Notes: generated by a model from the letters alone, not told the origin. A DNA stretch of 64,000 bases from Aculops lycopersici (GCA_015350385.1 WNKI01000002.1:2535700-2599699), one strand, 5' to 3'; positions 38,008-53,000 are shown, numbered from the stretch's first letter. Made by a program: numbers and translations.

Positions 38008-41000
38008 CTAAACGCGATGGAATAGTGTGGTATTGGCGCATAAATGATTCGGTTGAGTGACACCGGTGCACATTGTCAAGGGTTAATATTATTACAAAGA
38101 GATGGATTGTAATAGTAACATAAGAATTGATAATTTGAAGGTAAAGTTTTGATTTCATGTTTCCGTTGGACATAGTCATTTTGTATATTGATTGATCGTT
38201 CGAGTCGAATGATATAAAATTGTAAAATTAGTAATAATTGTTGTTCGATTGTGATTAATTGATTGACCAAGTCCACATTTGTCATATGAGTTCCCGAATG
38301 CAACAGATGGTCAGTGTAAAGTTTGTCACATCATCGTTTAAGAATATGTTGATGTTTTGTTAGCATCAAGTCGATTCGTATCCATTCCATGGAAGTTTTG
38401 TTCAGTGTTCGTCGTTGCAAGTAATAGAATTTATACAATTCAAATCGTTGTGTCCATTTGGTTTTTCCGTTGCAAAATTTTGTTATTGTTATTACGTATC
38501 AGTTGTAATGTAATGACAATAAGTTAGTATTTGTTGTAAGAATTAAATGTAAAAAAAATTCAGTCATACTCCTTGAGTTGAGGTTATAGTTGAATAAAAA
38601 TTTAGTAATCTACAAAAGTTCTAAAATTCGAAGTGTAGAGTATAATTAAGTGAGAATCGAATTAATATGTGAGCTCCCTTTGTGCGGCCGTACAACAGGG
38701 AACTTGATGCTTCACACTGGATGAGTGAGAAATTTTACATTATTAATTTTTCACAGCTCCAAGTCTCTGTGCTTTGGCCATGGCAAACTCTGTGCTAGCA
38801 ACAGCATAAGCTGAAGCAACTGACACACAAAGTCTATGGCTCGCGTTCTAGTTTTCTTCCACAGCCAGTTAGCCGCCACTGCCGCCGCCGCCGCCGTAGC
38901 CAGTTTGCAGTGAGAGATTTGGTGGCCGAACAGAGAAGTCCAATGCGTCGTCGCTGGTTCAGTGCGTTCAAAGCTGTTGTTTTCGTGTTGCTTTCTTCTG
39001 GTTCATCCCGATTGCCGGCCCCCAATCTGCTCGAGTTTTCCCATTGCGTTTCTGCGGGCGACTGACACGCATTAAGGGGGCGGCAGTCGGAGAACAGAGA
39101 CAACAAGGGGAGATCCAGTGCACAACAATAGAGCGATAGCCGCCGCATCCCGAGATTAGCATGTCCGCCTCGGATCACTCGAGTGGCTGACGAGGGCTCG
39201 CAAGTGCTTAATGCACAAACTCTCACACACACAACATTCTGAAGTTTGTCCAGAGTTCTGGCGCCGGGAGGACTTCGCGCTACAGGGCGAAAAAATGAGT
39301 GTTGCCGGCCGCTCGCACACAATGCCATGGTGTCTCCGATTCAATTAGCAGTTCTGGTAGTTGCATTTGATGGAACGCCTACAACTACCATCAACAATCT
39401 GCCTTTCTTTTCCAACGCAGTACTTGAGATGCGGTATGCGTGGCGGCGGCGGCCGCTGGCCGAGCGAATAAAATCTTGTGATCCAGTGAGCAACACCGCA
39501 TCATAAATTGAAGCAACTAGTGCGCCAAACTGACTGTCTTTGCGGCCAACCGAACGCTCCACTTGTAGCTCGCGCGTCTAAAGCTAGGCGGCGCTTCGAT
39601 CGCCGCCACGCACCATTTGGATGCACGAGCGAAAAATTCGCCAGTGTCCGAGAAATCCTCTCGATTCTGGGGCTAGGCTAAAATCGAACGCTTGTTGTGT
39701 CACCGTGTTAACCCTATGGGCTCACTTTGCATGATAATATTTCTGATGTTCAACTTCAAATCAGCTTCAAAAATTATAGGAGGTAATGTAAAGATTAGCA
39801 AATAAAATCTACTTACAATTGACTGCAACGGTGGCCATAGCTCTTGCACTGCCCACCAAATTTTCGCCTTCGCAGACGTAAGTCGCCTGGTCGGCAATCG
39901 TCACTTGGTCCAAGATGAGCGTCTTGTCGACGGGATCAATTTGAGTCCTGTGATTGTTGTGTGTTGGTCGTGGGGGTTAAGATTGAGCTTAGGTTAGTGT
40001 ATCCATGTTGCATCCATGATAGATTGCAGAAAGGAGCGGTTTGATTTAGGAAGATAAAAGGAGCCAATTTGATTTCTCTCTATCATGAGGAAAGGCGCGA
40101 GAAAGGAGAAAGTTTGGGGAGAAAACAGAATGCATATGAGAGCAAAGGACGAGTGTGATGAAGACTAATGGCCTCTTGTCTTGTGTGTTATTTATTGCCC
40201 GTACCTTGCACTTTCGAAATTGCACGGCAACAACATGACAGGACACTTGTGCGTCCATTTGTATGCCTCGCCAGGCTAGGATAAATTTGGATGGGCTAAC
40301 CACCGGCAAGATCGCGTCAAAATTATAACAGCAAGTTTGGAAGAGCAGCAGAGAAGAAGCAAGAAATTCTAAGGCACCAACCAACAGCAGCAGCAACAAC
40401 AACAACCATGAGATTGCCGCAACAATCTTAGGTCTCGGTGGGATCCATTAGATTGCCAAAGATGGTGATGGTGGTTTTCGCGAACAATTCCTCAGCATTT
40501 ACCTGCTCAGAGGCGATGCGACACGTGTGTTGGAAACAAACCGTCTGATTGGAGGTAGCTCGCACCCTTAAAACGTGTCCACTACCGCATGTTGAGTTGT
40601 AGCCAAAACCAATAACGACGGACAAGATCATAAATTCACACGAAGACGCGAAGCATAATGGAAACCCAGACTCTAGCCATCCTTCCAAACTAATGACTAA
40701 GGTTGTGGGGAGGGGGCTCAGAGTGGTGTCAACCTGCCAGCCCGTAACTGCAAGATTTAATATGTTTCTCAGTGTTTGTCTACCTGTCTCGCCAGTCAAA
40801 AGCAGTTTGTAGTTGCAACGTCTCTTCGTTTCTCGCGGAAAGATGACATCCCTCTGCTGGGATTCTGGTCGAGCAACGATAAGCCTCACACGTTTATGGA
40901 AGGGAGCCAGGTAGCGACAAAGTGCACATTATTCGACTGGCTGCCACTGCTGGGCTTGCAAAGTCAACCGGAAGCCAAGCCGAGCGCCACGATTGATCAA

Positions 41001-44000
41001 GCAATATTCCTTCGCTCTGGTTAGTCAGCGATTATTGTTGCATTGTAGGACCACTAGGGACAGCTGCAATTGTGGCGGCGATAAGAATGGCGACAACAAG
41101 AACACCAACTAGGACATCAATGGCAATGTAATTTTGAACGATCATCGTGGCAGGGGGAGGAAAAGATCAAGCGAGCGCTCAAAGTAAACACAGTATGGAG
41201 AGGAAAGAGGCCCGGCGATCTTGTCTCCATGCGACTCGTAGGATTCGCATCAAGACTGAAGGAAGAAAAGTTTGTCGCAAGCTCGCACTTAAAGCGCTGG
41301 TTGCACGTGATCTCGGCAGTTGCCGTTGTTGGGCCTTGTAAGTGTTGTGGATTCACCTCACGACTTGCTAGCAACCGCAACCTAGCATGCCGCGACCACT
41401 TGCCGAGTGGTTGCCGGCTGACTGGGCAGCTTGCTGCCAGGCTGCAAGTGGATTTGGTTGGTCACGAGGCGGAAGTGAAAATATATAACATATCAGAAAG
41501 CTAGGCGAAGCGATCGTGAGGTACAGCAGCAGCAGCAGCGGTAGTGTTAGTGGTGGTGGTTGTGGTTGTGTTTGAAATACTAGAGACTTGCAAACATTTG
41601 CTAACCCCACGATGGACGACTATCAGAACCGAGCGCTTGAACATCGCTTAGTGTCTAACAACTTCTACACAACACAACGATGGATGAACGTAGCGCAAAC
41701 AAACCATATTTTATCTTACAACAACGACCACCCTCTTCCCAACCAAACGGAGGGAACCCGAAAAGCTAGTTGCATTCCCCGACGAGACCAAAGCCACCGG
41801 TGTCCTTTTCTACCTAAATGACGAGACTCAAATTGCACCAGGTGTCATATACAAATTATCCCGAGACGGGGGAGGACGGAAAGAAGCACATAGCGACTGG
41901 AGGCTGTTTCTATGTGTGAGTCACTCGTATAAGTACCACTAAACATTTCCGGGTCCCTAGATCTCCAACGCTACAGCTACAACCACCGACCCAACGAACA
42001 TAACTGATGCGCCAGATGGTTCTTGTGGTTGGCGGTGGTGGAAGTAGCAGCGGCAGTGGCTGTTCAATGGTGTTTGCACCATGCACTATGGCAACCGGCA
42101 CAAATATTAGTCGAGTTTCTGAGTACCACACTACGATAGGAAGTTGGGGTTAGAACCAAAAAGAGAGAGACTCCTCAACTAGGCAGCGTAAATTTGAATG
42201 GTTGCCGCTAAGTGAGAAGTTGGGCTCGTGGAGTTGCTGTCATCATTATCTCTTACTTGTGGTCGTGAAAATCGTTCCATTGCATGGAACGATTTTTGTT
42301 TTAGTCAACGAAATCGTTCCCAGTGTTTTGTTATATTATGACCGCAGCGCCATTGTCTCGCTTGCCGGACAGTGCGATTTTAATTTAGCTTTAATACACG
42401 CAGAAAGTCGTTTGATTTTTGTGTATGTGTTTCACTCGCTTACTAATGATGACGCAACTCAACCATTTGCCCGAACACAATGGCTCCATTTGGCGTGTCA
42501 CAGTTGCATTGGAGATTTTTCCCCCGGAAACGAATGCGACAAGTTTAGTCACAGCATTCTCTCTATGGTCACAAGCGAACCGCTCCAGAGGAATGAAGTG
42601 ACCGTAAGTATGACGTTGGTAAGCTTTTGCCTAGATTTTACGACGAGCCATCATTGAAAAAACTACCACTACTAGGCAAGTGATGTTCTTTGCTTGATAG
42701 GCAATCGGGAAGGAGATGAGAGAACTCGAGAAGTGAGACTACAATGTGCCTTGCAAAATCAGCTGTATAATCAATGGATGGGAAGCTCATTATTATACCA
42801 TCATCTATCATTGTCATGGTTGTTGTCGTACCATTAGAATGGTGATGCTGACACACGTTACATGGCATTGGGCGTAACGCTATGGGTAAAAATAGAGAAA
42901 AGTGACGGGCATTTGGAAAGGAACGGAGCCACTTTTTCCGACTGTTGTCTCTTAAAACAAGCGCTCGGTGATTCACCTGGCCGATAGATCAAATAGATGA
43001 GTAGACCCTGTTTTCCTCAACAAAAATTTCTCTCATTCGAACAGTATGGTTGGGTTTCAAGATTAGATAGAATGAGATAAAGAATAGTGTCGGGGTTTAT
43101 CCAACTTTTTCGCCCCGAGTTCCGGAAATTCAGAGTACGCCCTTTGAACCTCATATTTTGTTGGGGATGTTCGAAAATGAAGGTGAAGATCCTTTATTAG
43201 TTATAACATAACTAATAAAAAAGGCGTTTAGATTACCTAGTTCCCAAGGCTAGACTCTTAGTTCGCCAACTCAGAGCGTGAGATGGGGTCACGTTCACGG
43301 GTCCCTGGTATCAGGGTTTGGAGATACAGCCTCAATAGTAGCGACGCTGGTTATTGTGAGCAGTCGTTGGGGAAAGAGGCAAAACTTGGCATTCTCAAAG
43401 CTCACCATGCGGCTGGTGACACTTGATCGAGTGGCCGACGGAACACCAATGAGAGCAACATAGCTAGTGGCAGTAACAGCAACCGCCTTCCGCTGGCTGC
43501 TCATGGCCAACGCGACGTGGCGTCCATCAGTCAACTTGATGAGCAGCGAGCAGGAGAGGGGGCGTAGCGCGAACGGCTTGTTCATCACATCTCATCGCGA
43601 CTGACTGACTGATGGGTCGGCCGACACACAGTCGGTGGTCGGCGACGCAGTGCGATCCAACTTGCAAGTGTTTTGCAACCAACCGGATGCTACTCGTTGG
43701 ACTCCCGCAACCGGAACAGCTCTCATCGCGCGCGCTAGGTGTCGAGCGAGCTGCTAGTTTGATGTGGTGGCCGCTCGGTTGTCAATCCCCGTGGGAATTG
43801 GCCAGTTTGGTTTGCGCTTACGATCGAACCCACTGGCGCCCAATTAACGCCACCCGTGCAACCTCATTTACTGGCCGTTCCCTTGTCCTACTGAGCGGCC
43901 ACAGAATGCTTGCTCACACTCTCTAAACATTGATATACTCTCTGCACACAAGAGTTGCCACCGTCTCGAATAATTGCAAGAGAGGTGACCACCTACTTCA

Positions 44001-47000
44001 GAGCTAGAAAACATACCCAACCCGAAGCGAGAGCTGACCTTTTGTGACCAGAAAGTTTGCTAGTTTGCGGGCTCAAATTTATGCGGAGACTTTGACATAA
44101 GAGTTCCGGTTTACACGACAACTGCGTGACCCAGAGCCATATGATTGGCCGCCGCCGCAGCTAAACTGGCTCATTTGTTCTACATGAGGTCGAGTTCTAT
44201 TCTCTATGGCTTCGTCAAGAGGGTGCGCTTTAGTTTGTCCACTTTGGTCGCTATGTACCTCAAAAGTGGTGTACTGCAAAAGCAGGGACCAACTCGCCAC
44301 TGATGCCACTGATCGAAGCGCTCACACTAACGAGGAGATCAACGGTCGCCACATCCGTCGCGCCGGCCAACGCGATAGATGGATCCCTTGTTACGTTGCA
44401 TGTCAAGCGGGCATTTGCATATGAAACTTTGCTTCGTGAATGTTGATATAATCAGGATAGAATTGGCGCTTGTAAAATTCATGATTGGATCTTCTGAACG
44501 AATGGATGAATCGAGAGTAATAGATATACAAAACAGATAGATGGTCGGTTCATTAACTGCAAACGCAATTGCATTGAAATGATAGGATAGTCTCTACTTA
44601 CTTCTCTGATAATGGCTGTCCGTTTCGTTTTCGCCACGAGATCACTGGCTCCGGCTCGCCGCCCATGCGACACATCAATCTCACCTGGCCGCCAACAGGC
44701 ACTGTCTTGTGTTCCGGTGCGACGATAAAGTATGGTTTTATATAAACGGTTAGCTGGGCACTTGGTGACTCGCGCTCCAGATGCCGGTGAGAGCCTTGAG
44801 TTTCCACTATGCACGAGTATTGGCCCTGGTCACTCTTGTCCACTTGTTTTATTATTAGCTGCAATCCAATCAGATCGACGAATTGTTTGTCTGCATTTTG
44901 GGACCTCGCCTTTTGCCCCTGAATCGGTGACTCAAACGATGAGCCGCCATTTTGCATATTATTCTGATGATTGTTATTATTATTATTACTATTCTCCGTG
45001 GCTGCGGCAATCTTGTTCACCACATACTTTGGACCTCCGTCGGGCAAACGAGGCAGTGTCGCCTGCGAGCTACCTGCAAGCCCCTCAATCAGTTTGCCAT
45101 TGTGGCGCCACTTGATCTGCGGCTCGGGCCAAGCTTGGGGCAAACAGTCGAGCGTCACCGAGTCTCCGATGGCCACCGATTTATCTTTTGGCGTGATCCT
45201 AAATTCCTCTTTGATGTCTGTGCAGCGAGTTGGTTGGTTGGCGGGAGGTTCGGGTTAGTATTTGGTTTGCAATTCCACTGGCCCACCGATTCGTCTGCCA
45301 TCTGGCTAAATCGAAGGTGGTGATTTGTTGGACTCATTGGCGAGGAGTCAGTGAAATGTGAAGGAGAATAGAGCGAGAGGAGGTTTCGTCTCTCGCTTGT
45401 TGTCGACCCATTAAACTCGCGCGAAACTTTCTGCTGTCGTTGATTCCGGAAGGCGGACAAACGACGATTTGAGTTTTTATGGCAAAAAAAGGCGACCATA
45501 AGCTCAGCGACATTAGGGGACCAGTGAGCTAAAACAAGCTAAGAGCAAGTGGTGGCTGACTCACGCTAGGGGATTTGGCAGAAATTTGGCTCGGCAAAAA
45601 GTGTAACGAGCCGGAAGTGTCTTGGCACTTTTGTTCGAAACGAATGGTACTTGAAGTGGTTCAGAGATAAGGGAGTTGCGGGCTTAATTGGGCGTCAGTC
45701 CAGAGGAGATAGGTCAAACGGCTTTCTGAACTCACCAATCGGAAGCTCCTCGCGAATCGCGATGATCGCCACCTGCTTACCTGAACTAGCGACTTTGAGC
45801 GCGAAGTTGCTTGATATGGTGTCAGTCGAGAGTAACTCTTTAGACTTGACCCTCTTGAGTCGGAAAGTCCAACAAGGTGACGACTGTCGACGTGGCGAAA
45901 TACAAATATATCCCGATACTATCTCCTTGTTTAGGTTAATCCATCAGCTTCCTCAAAAGCACAAACGACGTGAATTCAATACACAGCGAGCAAGTATTAC
46001 GTCTGAAAACATCACTCGTCCGATTGCTCTTTTGAAAAGGCGATGACGACAGGCACAAGAGTGCAACCGCTCGTATATTATGATGGGTAATAATTTCACC
46101 TGTGTCCTCTGCCCGAGTGAAGAGCTACGACCAATTCGATTGTGGTGACTTGCTCGGGTTAGCGCCCAAAGCACAGCTGCCCATGTCTCCAGTTTGAGGT
46201 GGCTCATGACACTACCTCTAGTTTATGACCGCAAAACATTCGAGAGGGCGTCGAGTCGGCTAGCGGATTTATGTGCGACAGCTTCAAATTGAAGGAGCCA
46301 CTCGATGATGTTGTTGATCTTAAAGCTCGCCCGGTTTTTCAAGGTGTAGAGCAGAAATTTAATGCACAAAATAGACTCCATTTGATTGGCCAGCTTATTT
46401 TGGTCCACAGATAGGCATGCAAAGTACCATACAAGGAGTAGGCCAACAGGTAGCCAAGTGAGAGACTAAACTCGGAGCACTGCAACGTAAATTTCACTCG
46501 TTTGGCTTGGAGTTTAATTAAAATAGAAGCACTGAAAATGGTTGCTGCCCGGTTGTTACGGCGCAAAAGTTGCCGCAACACCAATGAACTGACCAACTTG
46601 CTTGCATAATAGGTGGCTGCAACTGTATCTAGCTACAAGTTCTCCTCGTGTTGCCAAACAAGTTGCCTTCACAGGATACCTTCTCGCTCACCCCTGTAGC
46701 CAAACGAGGAGCGCAACGCACAAAGTCAGGGTCAACAAAAAAGTAAAGCTGGACTTTGCTGCCTCGAGGGACTTTATTATTTTCCCTGCTGGCATTGGAT
46801 GGCCAACAAATAAAAATAACTACCTGCTCTTGATGGTCTCTGACATTTTTGGGCTCGTAGCTCGGGGCGCGCGGTGAAAAGTTAATTGAAACTAGATTCC
46901 TCCTCGTTAGTGCTGGCCTATTATTTGGGCGCGTGTCCCTCTGGCCGCCATCTCCACAGTACAGGTGTCAGTTCTTTCAAGCGCTGAGTTTTGCTTCCAA

Positions 47001-50000
47001 AATTTCTCTGCTCCATCAAACGAGAGCGCGCGCCGCTCATTCGCACAAACACACAACAGTAACTACCTGTTTGTTGCCCATCAAATTCGATGATTCGAAA
47101 GCGCAAGTTCGAACATCGCTTAAATTTTAGCCCTCAAATTTAACGGCAATGAACGATGCAATTTAGTCCATCGACTCGGAGTCTTTGGAGTTGGCCAAGT
47201 AAAGAAAAGCACCTCCATTCGATTCTATTCGATTTGGCCACTCGCAATTCAGATTGAATTTGCAGATTAGATTGATTTTTTTGCTCACACACCACGAGCT
47301 GCTGCCTCTTTTTACCCTCTGTATGAAAAGTAGCAACAAAAGTCTCTGCGATAAACCGATGGAAATGCGGAGCTTCCAAAACTAAAACTCGCCGACGCAA
47401 CTATAGCGGCCGTTAAATAACTCCATCCTATCGAGTCTTTTGCTTTCGCCTCCTCTATCGTCGCTCGATTGTCTGGAAACTTTCGAGCGTCATTTTATTG
47501 GCCCACTCTTGCTCTTTTTTATCGACTGGTGCGTGTTGCAAGGCACAACAGCCGAGACCCAAGTATCAACTAGGTGAGCGTGGAAGGCGAATGATGAATG
47601 ATATTAGGCAGGCAAAAGATTTCGCAAAAATGCGTGCCTCTCTCGTCGGCGGCGGACGTTAGTTGGTTGCTAGCGGGAAGATGAGAAAGTGATTTTTGCC
47701 TTTTGGAACAAGAGGAAGGAAAAGAGACGGAAGTGGGCGCCTCTTTGTTGCAGCGGCTGCAACAAAACCACCTAAAGCCTCGAGGTGATTAATAAGAATA
47801 TTATGCAACGATCGGGCGTATGGCCGGCAGGCGATTAGAAAGTGAAGAGAGAGAGGGAGAAGTTGCCCGTCGTCATCGTTCATCGATGGCAAACGATAAA
47901 TGGGAAGGGATATAAACTGGAAAAGATGCAAGAGAGACCAGAGAGTTGCAGAGTCTAATGGATTTACAATGATGCTAGCAAAAATATCTCGATATTTTGA
48001 GATAGCATTCCAAAGTATCGTTTTTCTCCTTTAGTTTGCTGCACGCCTCCCGACTTATCGGATTAGATTTAAAGCTGCTGCTGCTGCTACGATCGAATCT
48101 GGCAAAGTCGTTTTGTGGCGCATTTGTCGCGTTTGACAGACTTCCATGGGCGAGACTAAACTAAAACCGTTAGAGAGAGAGATGGAATTACTGCAGTTTT
48201 CAGTTGGCACTAGTGAGCGAGCTCAAGTTTAAAGTGCAAGATCATTAGGCAAATTAGTGCCATAGAGCCCGCAATTGTTTCCGCTTGCAATCGATCGCAA
48301 CGACCAATGGCTCCGGGTGATGATAATGAAGAGGGCAAAGTTTTGGTGCTGCCGCTGCACTAACTATCGGGAGTTTGTGGCCAGCGGCGAGGTCGCCACT
48401 CGTTAGTTTCTGGATGCAATGGTGGTAAACTTGCGTGGCCTCGAGGCATAGCAAAGCTTCCAGTTTCGAGGTAATCAATCGTCGCACCAAATTGGCACCA
48501 TCAGTTGAGTTTAGTTCGGTGGCTGGAGTTTCAATTGGTTCAAGCTCAAGGAGGAGAAGAGGAAGTGTGTCGGCAAAGCTCAACCACTTGGAATGATATG
48601 AGACACGAGGATGGAATCGTTCGCTTGGCTTGCACTTGCGTAACTAGCTATCTGTTATACAATAACATTCATTTGATGTCAGTGTCACCGCTACTGCCTT
48701 TGCTGTCACTGCAGCTTCGGTCGCCTTTGGTTGCGGTGGTTGTCGTGGTGCTGGTGTCGCCATGGAGGAAGATTGATCGTTTGTTGGCTCATCAGCGGCG
48801 CTACCTGTGCGCCACCGCCGCCGCCGTTTCATGGAGCGACAGAAAACTTGCGCTGCATCGTGGGTCACCTGCGGTGTCGGCGGTGGTGGCTAGCGGTGCT
48901 CCAATTGCGGCAGGTTGGGGCTTGCAACAGAGGGCAAAGCGCCGAGGTAAACAAGTTAACGGAAACGAACCGTTAGCTGAAGATCCGTCAGCTGACAAGA
49001 GACAATCAATTGTTTGTTTGTCTCTAGTTGTTTGCTTACTCAATCCTCCACTAGCCAGGTGAAGGGTTGCGTTCCTCTCGGTCTCTTTTTTGTCGTTTCG
49101 TCCAAGTAATGTTATGTTCCATCTGTAGTTAATTTGGCGACGGTTAACATAACTGCTGACTTTGTTTGCTCCTCGTGATCGTCGTCGTGCTCGCTTCTGT
49201 TTGTTCGAAAGCAGCGTGAGCATTCAAAGTAACTAAACATTCGACTGACTCATTAATACATCTCAACGCAAGTTTAACTCGCTAACTCAATCTCGTAATT
49301 GAGACAGAATGTGTTGGTAGTGGTCGTCGTTGCTTACCAAGGTGACGCTGAGGCAACGACGACGGCAACAATCGCAGTTCAAACTTTGCGACTCATTAGA
49401 ACCACGCGGTGATTTAGAATCGATGTCTCTGCGCCAAGTTGTCTCCAAGTTGTGGTGTTCAGGCAGCAGCAGCAGCAGCAGCAGCAGGTGTGTCTCGAGA
49501 TTAGCAATGGCGTCAGGTGGCTCTCCAGTCTCACTAGGTGCAGTTTGCTCGCTGAGCCAGACGCAACTAAAGTGTAGCCACCGATTCGGCGATGATTAGA
49601 TTCCATTGGATTCGAGAGCAGAGACGGACACGGAGAGTCGCGCGCAAATAGGAGTTCCGAGTCGCCAATTGCGGTTGTCTCTTTCACGTCCGACTTGCAC
49701 AAGTTGTGGTCGTCGTCACTGGGTAGCTTGGCGTCCAGCTGAGATGGCTGTCGCTACTTTCTCGCCCCTTTGCCAGTGGTTGTCCATTTATAAGCCGCAC
49801 GGCTGGTTACGTAAGCAGCAGCAGTAGCAACGACTGCTGCAACACGACAACCACCAAGCAGACGAGGCCAGCGGCCAGCTTGAGACGAGACCGAAGCGGC
49901 GATTCGATGAAAGCTCATTAAGCGACCGCGAGTTGGCGAGCCGCTGAGCTGCTGCTCCTGCTGCAACTTAGATTTCCGGTCGCGCCGAGCAAGTGGCCGG

Positions 50001-53000
50001 AAGATAGCCACAGGCAACGAGTGACCATCTCGAGTTCACTGCATTGGCGCTGGCATTATAATCCCTTAGTTTCCGGCGAGATCTCCATTCTAGTCGCTGG
50101 AGTGATAGTCGCTAGAGACTTTGGCGAGCTAATGTAAAGCTCTGTATCACAATCTCGCTGGACAGCAGCAAAGCGAGCAGTTAGCTTGCCGCCGCTACTG
50201 CTGCTGCTGCTACTACTATCGCTAAATTTTTGTTGCAACCAAAACTTTTTTCTTCTTTTAGGTCACAAGAAATCCATTCAATTGCATTGCAGCGACGCGA
50301 GCACGAGATTGAGAGGCACTCAATCAAGTGCACGTGTTGTAAAATAGTCCTCTATCTAGTCGGCTGAGTGTAGCGCAGCAGGTGTCCTCTGAATTCTTAA
50401 GGTGAGCATTGAGTTTGAGTTTGGATTTTGATTTGCAGGGATGAAGTGCAAAACGCGAGGCCAGTGGAGCGGCCACTTGTTGTCTAGTGTGTGGTGGGCC
50501 CTCCACTATTCAGGTAGATTTTCTCTCCGTTGCAATCGGAACTCGCGGCGCGCGATAATTTTCTCGTTGTTATTTAATTTATGCTCGCTCTATGAAATTT
50601 CTGCAGGAACGAGACATACCTGTGGCTCAAGTTCACCATCAAAGAAGGAGAGAAAAAAATATGCTAAACCGATCAAAGGGAAGCCACAAAAGCTCGAGGC
50701 GATTCTTGGTGTCGACTGGCCAAAGGTGAAGAGGCCGAGTGTTGGGTTTCATCTTATGGACTCGCACACGAATGAATTATTCGACTCGATGCGTGAGCAG
50801 CGAGGAAATACATGTAAATACCTCTCCCTTTGCTCTTTTTTGAGCAATCTGAAACTGGCCGCGGTTCTGCTGTTGAGTGAGTGATGCGCCTAATGCATAA
50901 CAACATTGTAAGTGAGAGCGCACCCCAGAAGATTTATTCAAAGTTCACGCCTCCCAAAATACCAACGTCAAATCAATACCCTCCCTCCCGTTCTATTGGT
51001 TGACAGACGATCGAACGCCTGCGAGTCTATTGTAAGCTGCACTCAAATTAATTTACCTGTCGGGCGGGATCCTGTTGTGAAATCGCTGAGGTGAGAGTGA
51101 AAATCCCGCAAAATTTTTTGCGGTGAGTTTATTTTTTATTTTAGATTTACTCGACACAATATTAGCGTCTAATTTCACGATTAAAGCAACACCCCGCTCT
51201 CAAATTTGAGCTTGGAGAGCTCTCCCTCTTGTTCGGCAGGCAAACTTGTATCAGTTTTCAAGTGGGCTGACGCATCAACTATTTTTCCATCCCGAGGCGA
51301 GCGGTTTCTGCAACCTGCAGTTTACTACTGAGGTATCAACATCAAAGAGAAACGGGAGCAATCAAAAAAGAAAGAGGAGTTGATCCGCTTAAATCTCGGC
51401 GCAACCTGAGACTTGGGCGTTCCAATAACAAGCAACTGCCGCCGCCGCCGTCACCAACATCAACGTGACCCATGTAATCTGTATGAGATGCGAATGGATT
51501 CTCGCTTGTGATGAGTATCATGTGGGTGTTCTAGTTTAGTCAGAGTTTTCTCCTGGTTGCTGTCAAAATTGGCAGCTTCGAGTCATCACAATATTTGCCA
51601 TGATATTGTGCCTCACTATATGAGTGGCAAAAACTAGAGTATCCACGACGATAATCGTATCGTCGCTTGAGTTTAACAAGAGCGACACACCAGCTTGCGA
51701 GCGCGAGACAAGCGAATCCGGAATCTACTCGGTGGTGGAGGCAGTCGTGGTCGTTTGTGTTGACATTTATTTAATTATAAACGCGAACCGAATCAAAATT
51801 GCCGCCGATGGTGCTGCAGCCATTCTGGGACACGAACTTGGTGTCGCCGATCTGGTTGCTTGTTGGCAGTCGCAATCTGGGGAGAGAGAAAAATGGCGCC
51901 CCGCTTGCGCCACTGCACTCGTCGCTGTCGAGCCAAAACTCAGCTCAGCGACCGAAAAGCGGCCGGAAGTGCGCAGGTGTCTCTCGGTGACAACGTTTTG
52001 CTGTTGTTTGGGTTTGAGTTTGGAGGAGGGGGAGGGGGAACTTTTTTCAGTCTGGCCACTATTGTCCCGACTGCAGTGTAGTCGATGTGTTGCCAGTCGG
52101 GAACTTGCAAAGCACGCAAGTTGCGAGAGGCAGCACTAGCATTGGCCAAGATTAATGAGATTAATGGGCGCCTGGCGCTCACTTTGAGAAGAAGTCGGCT
52201 CGGCCGGCCAAGCTGCTAGCGACCAAGTTAAATCGAGAGGCCAATGAGCTAACGCGACTTATACTCCTAGCGCTCGGTGGTGATGTAAGTTCAAGCGGAA
52301 GTCGGGCGCGCAAGTGATCGTATCTCCGCTGGCGGGCGAAACATTTCCCCTTGTTTTCTCGCTCGAGTTTAGTTTTGTTGTGCTGTGCTGTGCTGTGCTG
52401 TGTTTCAACTTGTCCCTCGCTTTGCTATGGAGCTTCAGTTCTCGTTTGTTGGTCTGGCAAAAGTCAGGAACTAGGCGACCAAAACAAACACCAAAACAAC
52501 AACCACTCGCGGCGGCAACCAAAAAGGCAGCACTACGGAAAGTTGCATAATAAGCTCGCCTCCGCTGGCGAGAGGGCGACTTCCTGTTTTGGTGGCAAAA
52601 TCGACCAGCTTGTAAGCTAGCGAGTGGTTGCCGCTTGAGTTGGAGGCAGAAGCAAGAGTAAACTTGCCAACCAGAACGGAAACAGGAATTATTTTTGCTC
52701 TCCCGCTCCTCTCCAGAGCTCGCACCAGAAACCGACCAGCCTAACTCACTTCGGCTCAATTTTGGGAGCTGGTTTTTCTCCCATCAACCAAAAGTCACGT
52801 TACCTGCCCATTAAAGTCGCATCAGCATCCATCCAGTCAGCTAGTTGGTCGCAAAGCTGCGAGTCAAGCCAAAGAGGGAATCGTTTGCGGCCGACTCGGT
52901 GGTGGCGGCGGCGATTGTAGTCGGCCGCCACCACCGAGCGCGCGGCATCCACTTTGCGAAACTTGAGCAAAGGACTCCGTTGCACGCTGGCCGATCGCGT

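Noticed and set aside
42202..42657. 151-codon plus-strand ORF in the Robo Ig3 intron
   Set aside because: It includes the 13-bp inverted repeat and has no domain; hydrophobic stretches are not organised as helices with a coherent topology.
48505..49062. 185-codon ORF in the large Robo intron
   Set aside because: The composition (Leu/Val/Arg-rich, low-complexity) and competing frames on both strands suggest chance in GC-rich, stop-poor sequence.
50441..50884. 147-codon plus-strand ORF in the Robo intron
   Set aside because: No recognisable domain and no support from splice sites or a nearby poly(A) signal; kept out although a nested gene cannot be ruled out.
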